The notes under the pieces are model-generated. The model ran no database searches. It had not been told where the DNA came from and saw only the letters and a list, made by a program, of their open reading frames with translations. A program made the position numbers and the translations under genes. Positions 1 to 5,977 of a DNA stretch of 28,215 nt are shown in pieces. Source of the DNA: a virus. Location: the IMG/VR virus record IMGVR_UViG_3300031162_000755, positions 1 through 28,215 of that record; one strand, given 5' to 3'. Each line of letters opens with the position of its first letter. Position 1 is the stretch's first letter.

Positions 1-387
1 ATAGAGTGTGTGGAAGAATTTAGCGAAGTTAAAAAGGGAGAGCTAGGAGGGTATGTACAAAAAGAAGATAACCTAAGTCACGATGGTGATGCTTGGGTAT
101 ACGATGATGCTTGGGTATCAGGTAATGCTTGGGTATCCGGTAATGCTAATGTATCAGGTAATGCTTGGGTATACGATAATGCTAGGGTATTCGATAATGC
201 TTGGGTATACGATGATGCTAGGGTATACGGTAGAGCTATGGTATCCGGTGATACTTGGGTATCCGATACTGCTAGGGTATTCGGTAGTGCTAGGGTATCC
301 GATACTGCTAGGGTATACGATGATGCTAAGGTATCAGGTAATGCTTGGGTATGCGGTGATGCTTGGGTATGCGGTGTAATTATTTGA
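1..387 (+). CDS. Hexapeptide-repeat (left-handed beta-helix-like) phage protein, 5' end missing
   Basis: The reading frame is open to the first base of the window, so the true start is probably upstream; a GTG at 10 is the only in-window start before the conserved part. The N-terminal visible part (FSEVKKGELGGYVQKEDNLS) matches the lead-in typical of phage proteins that precede G-[DN]-A-x-V-x repeats. About 16 perfect-length six-residue repeats follow (GDAWVY, DDAWVS, GNAWVS, GNANVS and so on) to the C-terminus. Hexapeptide periodicity of this kind suggests a left-handed beta-helix or polymer-forming fold. Function is unknown; such genes are common in phage accessory regions. A good ribosome site for the next gene lies just after its stop. 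I am confident in the repeat architecture, not in a role. Confidence 0.75.
   Translation: MECVEEFSEVKKGELGGYVQKEDNLSHDGDAWVYDDAWVSGNAWVSGNANVSGNAWVYDNARVFDNAWVYDDARVYGRAMVSGDTWVSDTARVFGSARVSDTARVYDDAKVSGNAWVCGDAWVCGVII
60..380 (+). repeat. Degenerate 18-bp tandem repeat array encoding hexapeptides
   Basis: About 16 tandem copies of an 18-bp unit resembling ggtaatgcttgggtatac encode the hexapeptide repeats. Because the unit is a multiple of three and lacks stops in several frames, another plus frame and a minus frame are also open across the array; these are by-products of periodicity, not genes. Confidence 0.85.
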
Positions 388-406
388 AGTACAGGAAGGT
401 TTAACA

Positions 407-796
407 ATGAAAACTAAGCTCACAGCAAAGACGTTGAAGTATTATTTTGGTAGGATATTTATAAGTCAATTCTTAAAAAAAGCAATATCTCTATTATTCG
501 TATCCAACAAACACAACAAGGATATTGATAAGCAGTATTTGGTGAGGATATTCAGCTTTGAATTATCTAAAAAACTAACTTGTCTATTATTGGGATCTCA
601 CAAACACAAAAAGGTTATTGAGAAGCTTTGTTCAAATGTTGACCTTGTTACTTGTTCTAGGTGCGGAGAAAAGTTTTTGTACCACACTAAAATTAATGTA
701 TACGAAAAATACACACAAGAAAAGGCCGATATGGAGAGGGAGTTTAATAAGGTTGAGTTAGCATTGGGGTTAGATACATGTATGAATACAAAGTAA
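407..796 (+). CDS. Hypothetical protein with a CxxC motif
   Basis: 129 residues, preceded by GGAAGG at good spacing from the ATG. I do not recognise the family. The protein is Lys-rich and basic. It holds two similar segments, FLKKAISLLFVSNKHNKDID and a later one with KKLTCLLLGSHKHKKVIEK, which suggests an internal duplication. A possible half zinc-knuckle, CSRCGEKF, lies near residue 85, and the C-terminal 30 residues are charged and helical. The 3' end overlaps the start of the nuclease gene by 19 bp, so the two are probably translationally coupled. The small, basic, Cys-pair character fits a nucleic-acid-binding accessory protein, but that is inference. Confidence 0.6.
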   Translation: MKTKLTAKTLKYYFGRIFISQFLKKAISLLFVSNKHNKDIDKQYLVRIFSFELSKKLTCLLLGSHKHKKVIEKLCSNVDLVTCSRCGEKFLYHTKINVYEKYTQEKADMEREFNKVELALGLDTCMNTK

Positions 797-1188
797 AAGA
801 AATAGTTAGGGTTATAGACGGGGATACCGTTGACATGGTCTTAGACCTAGGGTTCGGACTCTACAAAAAGGAACGTGTAAGACTAGCTGATATTGATGCG
901 CCAGCAACAAGGACTCGTAATCCACTAGAAAAAGAGTATGGTTATTCAGCTAAGGTATACCTAGAGGAATGGTTTAAAAATGATGATGAATTTATATGCC
1001 GGACTGAAAAGGAAGGAAAGTATGGGCGTATAATAGGGTATATTAGAAATAGCGATAATACCTACATTAATGATATTATGGTTCAGGAAGGCGTAGCTTG
1101 GAAGTATCAAGGGGAAAAAGACTTTAATTTTTTGCACTTGCATAACTTTAAAGGACAAGACTCTGATTTGCTGCACTTGGAGGTCTGA
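778..1188 (+). CDS. Staphylococcal nuclease-like (SNase/thermonuclease family) protein
   Basis: 136 residues with the SNase fold signature: VIDGDTVDMV (residues 12-21, metal-binding Asp region), KERVRLADIDAPA (31-43), and GKYGRIIGYI (80-89). By alignment with S. aureus nuclease, the catalytic arginines are present (R35 and R84), but the catalytic glutamate that follows D-T-P (E43 in the type enzyme) is Ala here. Phosphodiesterase activity may therefore be lost or changed. The C-terminal tail contains an in-frame duplication (DFNFLHLHN and DSDLLHLEV). The gene sits in the early nucleic-acid block and overlaps the preceding gene. The family assignment is solid; activity is doubtful. Confidence 0.8.
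   Translation: MYEYKVKEIVRVIDGDTVDMVLDLGFGLYKKERVRLADIDAPATRTRNPLEKEYGYSAKVYLEEWFKNDDEFICRTEKEGKYGRIIGYIRNSDNTYINDIMVQEGVAWKYQGEKDFNFLHLHNFKGQDSDLLHLEV
1119..1182 (+). repeat. Imperfect 24-bp direct repeat in the nuclease 3' end
   Basis: The segment gactttaattttttgcac.. and a second copy gactctgatttgctgcac.. start 39 bp apart. Both are in frame and encode the two DxxxLHL tails of the SNase-like protein. This looks like a recent local duplication. Confidence 0.6.
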
Positions 1189-1207
1189 TGTTTGCAAGGA
1201 CTGGATT

Positions 1208-1810
1208 ATGAAGGTAAGTAAATTAGATTTAACATCATACGACATGGGGAACAGCTGTAGCTTAACTTATGTTGATAGCGATAACGATACTCATATACTT
1301 GACTTTGAGTTTAAGGATCTTATCGTCTTACAAGATGCTATTAACAGCATCCTTAATGAACGAAACAAATCACAGTTAGGTTTGTTTGATGTCGAAGTTA
1401 AAGAGACTGCAAAACAAGATATCTACAGCTTTGATATGTTCTGGAAACGTTTCCCTGAAAAGAGAGGCAAGACTAACACTCAAAAGATGTGGAAACGTGA
1501 AATCAAAAACGATCCAGAAAAAGTTATCAGGGTTTACAACTGCTTATACTTTTACTTGAAGGATGTTAGAGATGCTAGACGTAGAGGGTTTATGCAGAGA
1601 TTCTGTGCTGGGGATAAATTCTTTAGAAACAGAGAAGATTTTATTGGGTATCATGACACATTAATTACAAACCTAGGTGAAGCGATTACAAAAGTCGATA
1701 TCATCAACGAACAAATCAAGCAGGAAGAGTCAATTAATGAGAATATTATGAAGGCTAGGTCAAATAAATTTATTGACTTGAGTTCTAAGTTTAATGAAAG
1801 GGAATGGTAA
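1208..1810 (+). CDS. Phage replication-context protein with FWKRFPEKRGK motif
   Basis: 200 residues. The central segment FDMFWKRFPEKRGKTNTQ (about residues 76-93), followed by KMWKREIKND, resembles the F-W-x-x-[YF]-P-x-K-x-G-K-x-x-A-x-x-x-W motif found in many phage replication and DnaD-like accessory proteins. The N-terminal 50 residues look like a small beta domain, and the C-terminal half is helical and charged. AAGGA stands about 8 nt before the ATG. The stop overlaps the next start as TAATG. Its position directly before a helicase-loader-sized protein and a primase supports a role in initiation, but the exact function is not shown by the sequence. Confidence 0.55.
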   Translation: MKVSKLDLTSYDMGNSCSLTYVDSDNDTHILDFEFKDLIVLQDAINSILNERNKSQLGLFDVEVKETAKQDIYSFDMFWKRFPEKRGKTNTQKMWKREIKNDPEKVIRVYNCLYFYLKDVRDARRRGFMQRFCAGDKFFRNREDFIGYHDTLITNLGEAITKVDIINEQIKQEESINENIMKARSNKFIDLSSKFNEREW

Positions 1811-2067
1811 TGGATAAACAAGAATTTTTAAAAGAGTTAACACGATTACTTCAGTTTTTATTTGCAGATCGCAACTATAAAAATCCGCAAGGAAAAGCTG
1901 AGATTTGGGCAGATATTTTATTAGAAGACGTAAATAAAGGGAGCTACTCATATGAAGAAATTCTATGGGCAGTAAACGATTTATTAAGATCAGATAAAAG
2001 TTTTGTGAATATTGGAGATGTATTTAAGCGTCTTAACCAACTGAAAGAAATTAAACTTTCCAGTTAA
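1810..2067 (+). CDS. Small helical protein, possible helicase-loader-like replication accessory
   Basis: 85 residues. An in-frame ATG at 1804 exists, but GAAAGGGA at 1795-1802 is well spaced only for the ATG at 1810, and that ATG forms TAATG with the previous stop; I choose it. The protein is helical (MDKQEFLKELTRLLQFLFA), with a middle region YSYEEILWAVNDLLRSDKSF and then an I-G-D-V-F-K-R-L segment. The layout recalls small phage loader or replisome-organiser proteins in which a helical bundle binds the helicase, but I cannot assign a family. Its position between a replication-type protein and a primase supports the context. Confidence 0.55.
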   Translation: MDKQEFLKELTRLLQFLFADRNYKNPQGKAEIWADILLEDVNKGSYSYEEILWAVNDLLRSDKSFVNIGDVFKRLNQLKEIKLSS

Positions 2068-2076
2068 GGTAAAGGT

Positions 2077-2961
2077 ATGAATAACACGTTTTACTATGCT
2101 AAACATGACTCTGAACCTACCGGGTTCTTCCATATAAGGCCAGATGAAGCAGAAGCTTACAACAAGGCAGGTCATGGGATATTCTATAATATCCAAGCAA
2201 TGAAGACGTGTAATAGACGAATGGATAACATACATTCAATTCGATGTGTAGCGATTGACATTGATGCCGGTGATGAAGGGTTAACTAAGTCTGACATGCA
2301 AACAATGATTGCTAACTCACCACTTAGACCAACATTAGTGAATGAGTCCAAGAATGGATACCACTTATATTGGATTCTAAAAGAAGATAGCAGAGTCGTT
2401 TGTACTAATAATAAAAGGGAGATATCAAAGTACTATCAGCAGTTTTTAAAGGAAAGATTCATTCCTCTATTCAAAGCTGATAAGCAAGCTTGTGATGTAT
2501 CTAGAGTTTTAAGAGTTGCAGGATACTACCATATGAAAGATCCATTCGATCCTTTCTTAATACAAACGGTAGACCAATCAAATATCAAATACTCCATACA
2601 AGAACTCAAAGAGGCGTTCCCTAAAATCGTTACGCTTAAAACGTACACACCAAGACCTAAACCAATACTAGAGGAAGGAAGTGATTTAAACTTTTGTAAG
2701 GAGTTAAGCATACTAGATGTAGCTCATAAGTATCGCGTTACCCCACTCCAAATAGGAAATAGATGGAAAGCGAAATGCACACAACCTATTCATAGGAATC
2801 AAGATAGAACACCTTCATTGGTGTTTTACGAAGAGACCAATAGCTACTATTGTTATGGATGTGGAAAAGGAGGAGATGTAATTAATTTTTACCAGCATTA
2901 TGTAGAAGAGGTTAGCTTTAAAGAAGCTATTCAAAATTTAAGACAAGATTTCGGAGGATAA
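2077..2961 (+). CDS. AEP/RepB-type primase with C-terminal CHC2-like zinc finger
   Basis: 294 residues. The N-terminal domain carries archaeo-eukaryotic primase (AEP) motifs: motif I AIDIDAG (D61, D63), motif II NGYHLYW (H96) and motif III CDVSRVLRVAG (D140). This is the pattern of RepB-like and Prim-Pol primases, which make primers on single-stranded DNA. The C-terminal 65 residues form a zinc-binding module like the CHC2 domain of DnaG: C234, H239, the TPSLVF strand, YYCYGCGKGGDVINF (C259, C262) and FKEAI. In DnaG the CHC2 finger is N-terminal to a TOPRIM domain; here it follows an AEP core. The gene ends in GGAGG, which serves as ribosome site for the next gene. It probably works with the helicase encoded downstream. 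Confidence 0.8.
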   Translation: MNNTFYYAKHDSEPTGFFHIRPDEAEAYNKAGHGIFYNIQAMKTCNRRMDNIHSIRCVAIDIDAGDEGLTKSDMQTMIANSPLRPTLVNESKNGYHLYWILKEDSRVVCTNNKREISKYYQQFLKERFIPLFKADKQACDVSRVLRVAGYYHMKDPFDPFLIQTVDQSNIKYSIQELKEAFPKIVTLKTYTPRPKPILEEGSDLNFCKELSILDVAHKYRVTPLQIGNRWKAKCTQPIHRNQDRTPSLVFYEETNSYYCYGCGKGGDVINFYQHYVEEVSFKEAIQNLRQDFGG

Positions 2962-2962
2962 A

Positions 2963-3142
2963 ATGTCAAAAACAAAAGTTACTGTATACCCAGCACCATC
3001 TTTAAACCACGGTTATGATCCCGTTAAATTTAAAGAAACACAACGAGAAATAAGCCATACTTACCATAGAAAAACACAATTCTATAAAAAATATGGGCAA
3101 GACGTATTAAGACAACATGAATGGTCTAGAAAAGATTTTTAG
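2963..3142 (+). CDS. Small hypothetical protein (59 aa)
   Basis: An ATG lies 5 nt after a perfect GGAGG that overlaps the end of the primase gene, and the frame stays open for 59 codons to TAG. The product begins MSKTKVTVYPAPSLNHGYDP and is basic, with a His/Lys/Tyr-rich second half ending in HEWSRKDF. No family is recognised. The perfect ribosome site, the 1-bp spacing after the primase stop and the 26-bp overlap with the following gene make it a likely real gene. Confidence 0.65.
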   Translation: MSKTKVTVYPAPSLNHGYDPVKFKETQREISHTYHRKTQFYKKYGQDVLRQHEWSRKDF

Positions 3143-3341
3143 GTCACAAGCTATGTTAAATAATAAGCTATGCCCTACCCTTCAAGAAGAGTTGCAATGT
3201 GAGTACGGACAAGTTAAATGGATACTGAACTATAAGCTAGCAATGGATCAAAAAATTGCTGAAATGGGAGATTCATTGCCTTGGAAGTGGTGGAAAAAAC
3301 AAGAGTTAGAGGGTAATGAGGATAACAGGAGAATAACGTGA
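3117..3341 (+). pseudogene. Truncated dUTPase/MazG-like nucleotide pyrophosphohydrolase (N-terminal part)
   Basis: 74 residues that read like the N-terminal half of an all-alpha dimeric dUTPase or MazG-like enzyme: LEKIFRSQAMLNNKL, then helix KLAMDQKIAEMGDSLPWKWW and KKQE. In that superfamily the first ExxE metal motif lies just before the P-W-K-W-W block and a second ExxD motif follows about 20 residues later. Here the first Glu of ExxE is Lys (DQKIAEM), and the protein stops (NRRIT) before any ExxD. The HNH homing endonuclease gene starts at once, overlapping the stop by 4 bp. I searched the sequence after the HNH gene by eye for the missing E-x-x-D-x-x-H-F block and did not find it. Probably a remnant; a functional short protein is possible. 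Confidence 0.5.
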
Positions 3342-3814
3342 TACGAACACTCAAGGTTAATGGTTGTGAGGTTTTAATAGATGAGGATGATTACGAATTG
3401 GTTAAACAATATTCTTGGCATATCAACCCAAATAGAAAAGATAGAAAAACAGTTAGAGGCGTTGTTAATGGCAAGAAGGTGTACCTACACAGATTCTTAT
3501 TAGGTGTTACCAATAGAGATGTCCTAATTGATCACATTAATAGGAATCCTCTAGATAACAGAAAAAGTAATCTTAGGTTATGTACACCAAGTCAAAACCA
3601 ATATAACAGAGGTCCAAACAAGAATAGTACTAGCAGATATGTTGGAGTTCATTTTTGTAACGCTAGAAAAAAGTTCGTTTCACAAATTTGCTTTAAAAGA
3701 AAAGGTACTACTATAGGTGCTTTTGATTGTGAAGTTGAGGCTGCAAAGGCTAGAGATAAACAAGCAAAAAAACTATTTGGTGAATTTGCTTACATAAACA
3801 TTAAGGAGGATTAA
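3338..3814 (+). CDS. HNH homing endonuclease with AP2 DNA-binding domain
   Basis: 158 residues from a GTG start preceded by AGGAGA. The HNH nuclease core is seen as VYLHRFLLG (H51), VLIDHINRNPLDNRKSNLR (D65, H66, N81-type region) and CTPSQNQYN. The C-terminal AP2/ERF-like DNA-binding domain reads SRYVGVHFCNARKKFVSQIC, then FDCEVEAAKARDKQAKKLFG and YIN. This is the standard free-standing phage homing endonuclease family, which cuts cognate alleles lacking the insertion and spreads by repair. It sits directly against the truncated dUTPase-like gene, which suggests it inserted there. AGGAGG for the next gene overlaps its 3' end. Confidence 0.9.
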   Translation: MIRTLKVNGCEVLIDEDDYELVKQYSWHINPNRKDRKTVRGVVNGKKVYLHRFLLGVTNRDVLIDHINRNPLDNRKSNLRLCTPSQNQYNRGPNKNSTSRYVGVHFCNARKKFVSQICFKRKGTTIGAFDCEVEAAKARDKQAKKLFGEFAYINIKED

Positions 3815-3815
3815 G

Positions 3816-4199
3816 ATGAATCAAAGAGCTTACGAATATATACAAGAAACTTTAGAGCCAGTATTTGAACGCCATGACTGGTACCAGCATAACAAAGCTA
3901 CAGAAGATGATATGCCAACAGAAATATTTAATGCAGTGTATGATCTTGTTATGCACCCAATACACAAGAAGTACCTATCTGATGATGACAGTGTTAATAA
4001 CCCAGCTCATTACACTCAAGGAGGGATCGAAACAATTGATATCCTTAAACAAAAATTAAATGCTGACGAGTTTAAAGGATTCTTAAAAGGGAATGTTATC
4101 AAGTATATTACTAGATCAACTCATAAGGGTAATGAACTAGAAGACTTGAAGAAAGCTCAATGGTATATATCAAAAGCTATTGAGACATTGGAGGGATAA
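3816..4199 (+). CDS. DUF3310 protein (T7 gp1.7-like nucleotide kinase family)
   Basis: 127 residues. The C-terminal half carries the DUF3310 signature: VNNPAHYTQGGIETIDIL, F-K-G-F-L-K-G-N-V-I-K-Y-I-T-R, then DLKKAQWYISKAIE. In T7 the related gp1.7 phosphorylates dGMP and dTMP; transfer of that activity to this protein is inference. The N-terminal 60 residues (NQRAYEYIQETLEPVFERHD onward) are an extra helical region I do not recognise. AGGAGG lies 6 nt before the ATG. It is adjacent to replication genes, as is usual for this family. Confidence 0.75.
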   Translation: MNQRAYEYIQETLEPVFERHDWYQHNKATEDDMPTEIFNAVYDLVMHPIHKKYLSDDDSVNNPAHYTQGGIETIDILKQKLNADEFKGFLKGNVIKYITRSTHKGNELEDLKKAQWYISKAIETLEG

Positions 4200-4204
4200 A
4201 AGAC

Positions 4205-5191
4205 ATGTCGTACTTTTTACAGCCTGAACAATACATCAGGCAAAGTACGCAAAATCGAACATCAATTGATCCTGAGAATTTATGCACCTGGGGCGTTGAC
4301 TATCTAGACTACCACTTTGGAGGTGGTATTGCTCCTAGAAGTTTCAACCTATTAGCCTGTGAAAGTGGACACGGTAAAACAACATTCGTATCCAATATGG
4401 CAGTCCAGAATAGCATTAAAGGTAAACGAGTCGCTTTTGTTAGGCTTGAAGGAGATATGGGAGATTTTGCTGATACTGAGAAATGGAAGCTTATTTATCC
4501 AGCTATACAGAAAATGTATCAAAATGAAATATTGGATCATATGCCAGACTATCAGGAATATAGATTGAATCGTATTCCAGGCATAGAAGGAATTGAAAAG
4601 GCAGCTGAAAACCAGCTATTACCAATGCTTAAAAATATTCAGCTGTTTGATAAAACGAATTACAACAATGTTAATAGAAACAATATCGAAGAAATACTAT
4701 CAAGCCTTAATGGTAATACTGACCTTATTATTATCGATCACCTTCATTACTTTGAAATTGTTGATGAACGTCAACAGTACAGAGAGCAAATGGAAACTGT
4801 TAAGATAATTAATGAGTTTGTAGATAAGTACGGGATACCGGTAGTGCTTGTCTCACATGTTAGGAAAAGGGATTCAAAGAGCGCTAAGCAGCTTCTAAAG
4901 ATGGAAGATATACAAGGTAGCTCAGATATCTTTAAAATAGCTCACACTGTGATTATGATGTCTCCACATTATGAAGCCTACAATATGGAGAGTAAGCTAT
5001 TTCCAACATTACTATACACTCCTAAGAGTAGATATGGAGCTCCTAAAACACGTATTGGCATAAAGACATTTGATGGTAAGTCAAAACGATATTTAGATGG
5101 TTACGATATTGCAGAGCATGTTAACGAGAAAGGGGAATGGAAGATTGTCAAACGACCAAAATCCACAGGTGAACCAAAGAATAGTTTTTAA
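4205..5191 (+). CDS. Replicative DNA helicase, DnaB/RecA-fold C-terminal type
   Basis: 328 residues. A hexameric helicase ATPase core is visible: Walker A ACESGHGKTT (51-60), the catalytic Glu region VRLEGDMGD (78-86), Walker B LIIIDHLHYFE (D177), sensor-like VVLVSHVRK (212-220) and an SSDIFKIAHTVIMM strand. DnaB's N-terminal primase-interacting domain is absent, as is a T7 gp4 primase domain; the separate AEP primase upstream presumably supplies that function. The length matches phage DnaB-like helicases limited to the C-terminal domain. GGAGGG stands 8 nt before the ATG. The 3' end overlaps the RusA-like gene. Confidence 0.85.
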   Translation: MSYFLQPEQYIRQSTQNRTSIDPENLCTWGVDYLDYHFGGGIAPRSFNLLACESGHGKTTFVSNMAVQNSIKGKRVAFVRLEGDMGDFADTEKWKLIYPAIQKMYQNEILDHMPDYQEYRLNRIPGIEGIEKAAENQLLPMLKNIQLFDKTNYNNVNRNNIEEILSSLNGNTDLIIIDHLHYFEIVDERQQYREQMETVKIINEFVDKYGIPVVLVSHVRKRDSKSAKQLLKMEDIQGSSDIFKIAHTVIMMSPHYEAYNMESKLFPTLLYTPKSRYGAPKTRIGIKTFDGKSKRYLDGYDIAEHVNEKGEWKIVKRPKSTGEPKNSF

Positions 5192-5639
5192 AGCTGAATT
5201 TGAGATGGTTGAAAAAGTTAGCACAAATAGAATATATTCAGGAGTTCACTATAGAACACGAATGAAGCATAAAAAGCAGTATATTCAAGTTGTTAAAAAT
5301 GCTATTAAGAAGCAAAAGCTAAAACCTGTTACTGAGTACCCTGTCATCTTGAGATTTACATTCAGTTATCAAAAGAACCAATTAGATGCATCTAACGGTT
5401 CTTACATGGCAAAGATAATAGAAGACTTGTTAGTTAAGAATGGGATATTGGAAGATGATAGAGCTAAATTCGTATCAGGAGTAGAACTACATTCCCTTAA
5501 AGGAAAAGAAAATAAAATACTATTAGAGGTTATTAAATATGAAAGCAATGAAAGTAAACGAGATTGTAAGACTGTTCGACAACCAGTACGACCATTTAGT
5601 AGGGGTGCAACCGACAAAAAAGAAAGTCTCTTTGAATGA
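5169..5639 (+). CDS. RusA-like Holliday junction resolvase
   Basis: 156 residues from GTG at 5169. An earlier ATG at 5097 would add 24 residues unlike the family, and an ATG at 5205 would remove the first beta strand (RIVFKAEFEMVEKVSTNRIY). The RusA catalytic pattern is present: QLDASN (D73), IIEDLL (D86) and GILEDDRAKFVSG (D96, D97). Lys residues lie at the positions expected for DNA binding. RusA-family dimers resolve four-way junctions during recombination and before packaging. The last 30 residues are an extension that overlaps the next gene by 101 bp. No clear ribosome site was found, so the start is uncertain. Confidence 0.75.
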   Translation: MNQRIVFKAEFEMVEKVSTNRIYSGVHYRTRMKHKKQYIQVVKNAIKKQKLKPVTEYPVILRFTFSYQKNQLDASNGSYMAKIIEDLLVKNGILEDDRAKFVSGVELHSLKGKENKILLEVIKYESNESKRDCKTVRQPVRPFSRGATDKKESLFE

Positions 5640-5904
5640 TGTATTAAACTCATTTTGTCAGACAGCTAAAATACCTAACTGGAAGCAATTTAAATTAAGT
5701 AAGCAAGTTGTAGCTTTTTATTCTAAAGCGCTAAATAAACAATGCTATGTTTACGGTAATGCGCTAAAGAATCCAAACCCTACACATTATTCAGCTACCG
5801 AACTTGAAGAAATATTTAGTAACGGAATTAATAAAAAACAATTACAAGTCATACACGAAATTAAGCAGCTTTTTGGTGGGCAGATAATAAAAAAGGAAGA
5901 CTGA
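5539..5904 (+). CDS. Hypothetical protein, last gene of the early block
   Basis: 121 residues, starting MKAMKVNEIVRLFDNQYDHL; AGAGG lies 9 nt before the ATG. The second ATG at 5548 is an alternative. No family recognised. The protein is helical and basic, with NWKQFKLSKQVVAFYSKALN in the middle and a C-terminal QLQVIHEIKQLFGG helix. The 101-bp overlap with the RusA-like gene is long; either the resolvase tail is non-essential or the true start lies further in (a GTG at 5605 is in frame). Its stop codon lies inside the terminator stem. Confidence 0.55.
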   Translation: MKAMKVNEIVRLFDNQYDHLVGVQPTKKKVSLNDVLNSFCQTAKIPNWKQFKLSKQVVAFYSKALNKQCYVYGNALKNPNPTHYSATELEEIFSNGINKKQLQVIHEIKQLFGGQIIKKED

Positions 5905-5928
5905 GGTGGTTAGTCTTCCTTTCTTTTA
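5892..5928. terminator. Bidirectional Rho-independent terminator between converging blocks
   Basis: A perfect 11-bp stem (aaaggaagact / agtcttccttt) encloses a 9-nt loop and is followed on the plus strand by TTTCTTTT. Read on the minus strand the same stem is followed by a run of T. It lies between the plus-strand early block and the minus-strand late block and contains the stop codon of the last early gene, so it can end both transcripts. Confidence 0.85.
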
Positions 5929-5977
5929 TAAGTGAAACCTCACTCAAGGTTGGTTGTAGCTATATTATAGCCAACAA

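Noticed and set aside
78-407. Long open frames on the minus strand and in a second plus frame over the hexapeptide array
   Set aside because: They arise from the 18-bp periodicity; their translations are simple repeats (for example SYTQALPDTLAL) and have no ribosome sites that fit.
1118-1207. Cys-rich +1 frame at the end of the SNase-like gene (CTC, CCTW, VCKDW) open into the next gene
   Set aside because: No slippery site or ribosome site, and the zero frame ends as expected for the family; the Cys-rich look follows from the 24-bp duplication. Worth only a comparison with homologs.
5931-5975. Small dyads (AACCT/AGGTT and GCTAT/ATAGC) after the shared terminator
   Set aside because: Short stems with no T run or link to a gene; the adjacent 11-bp terminator explains the gap.
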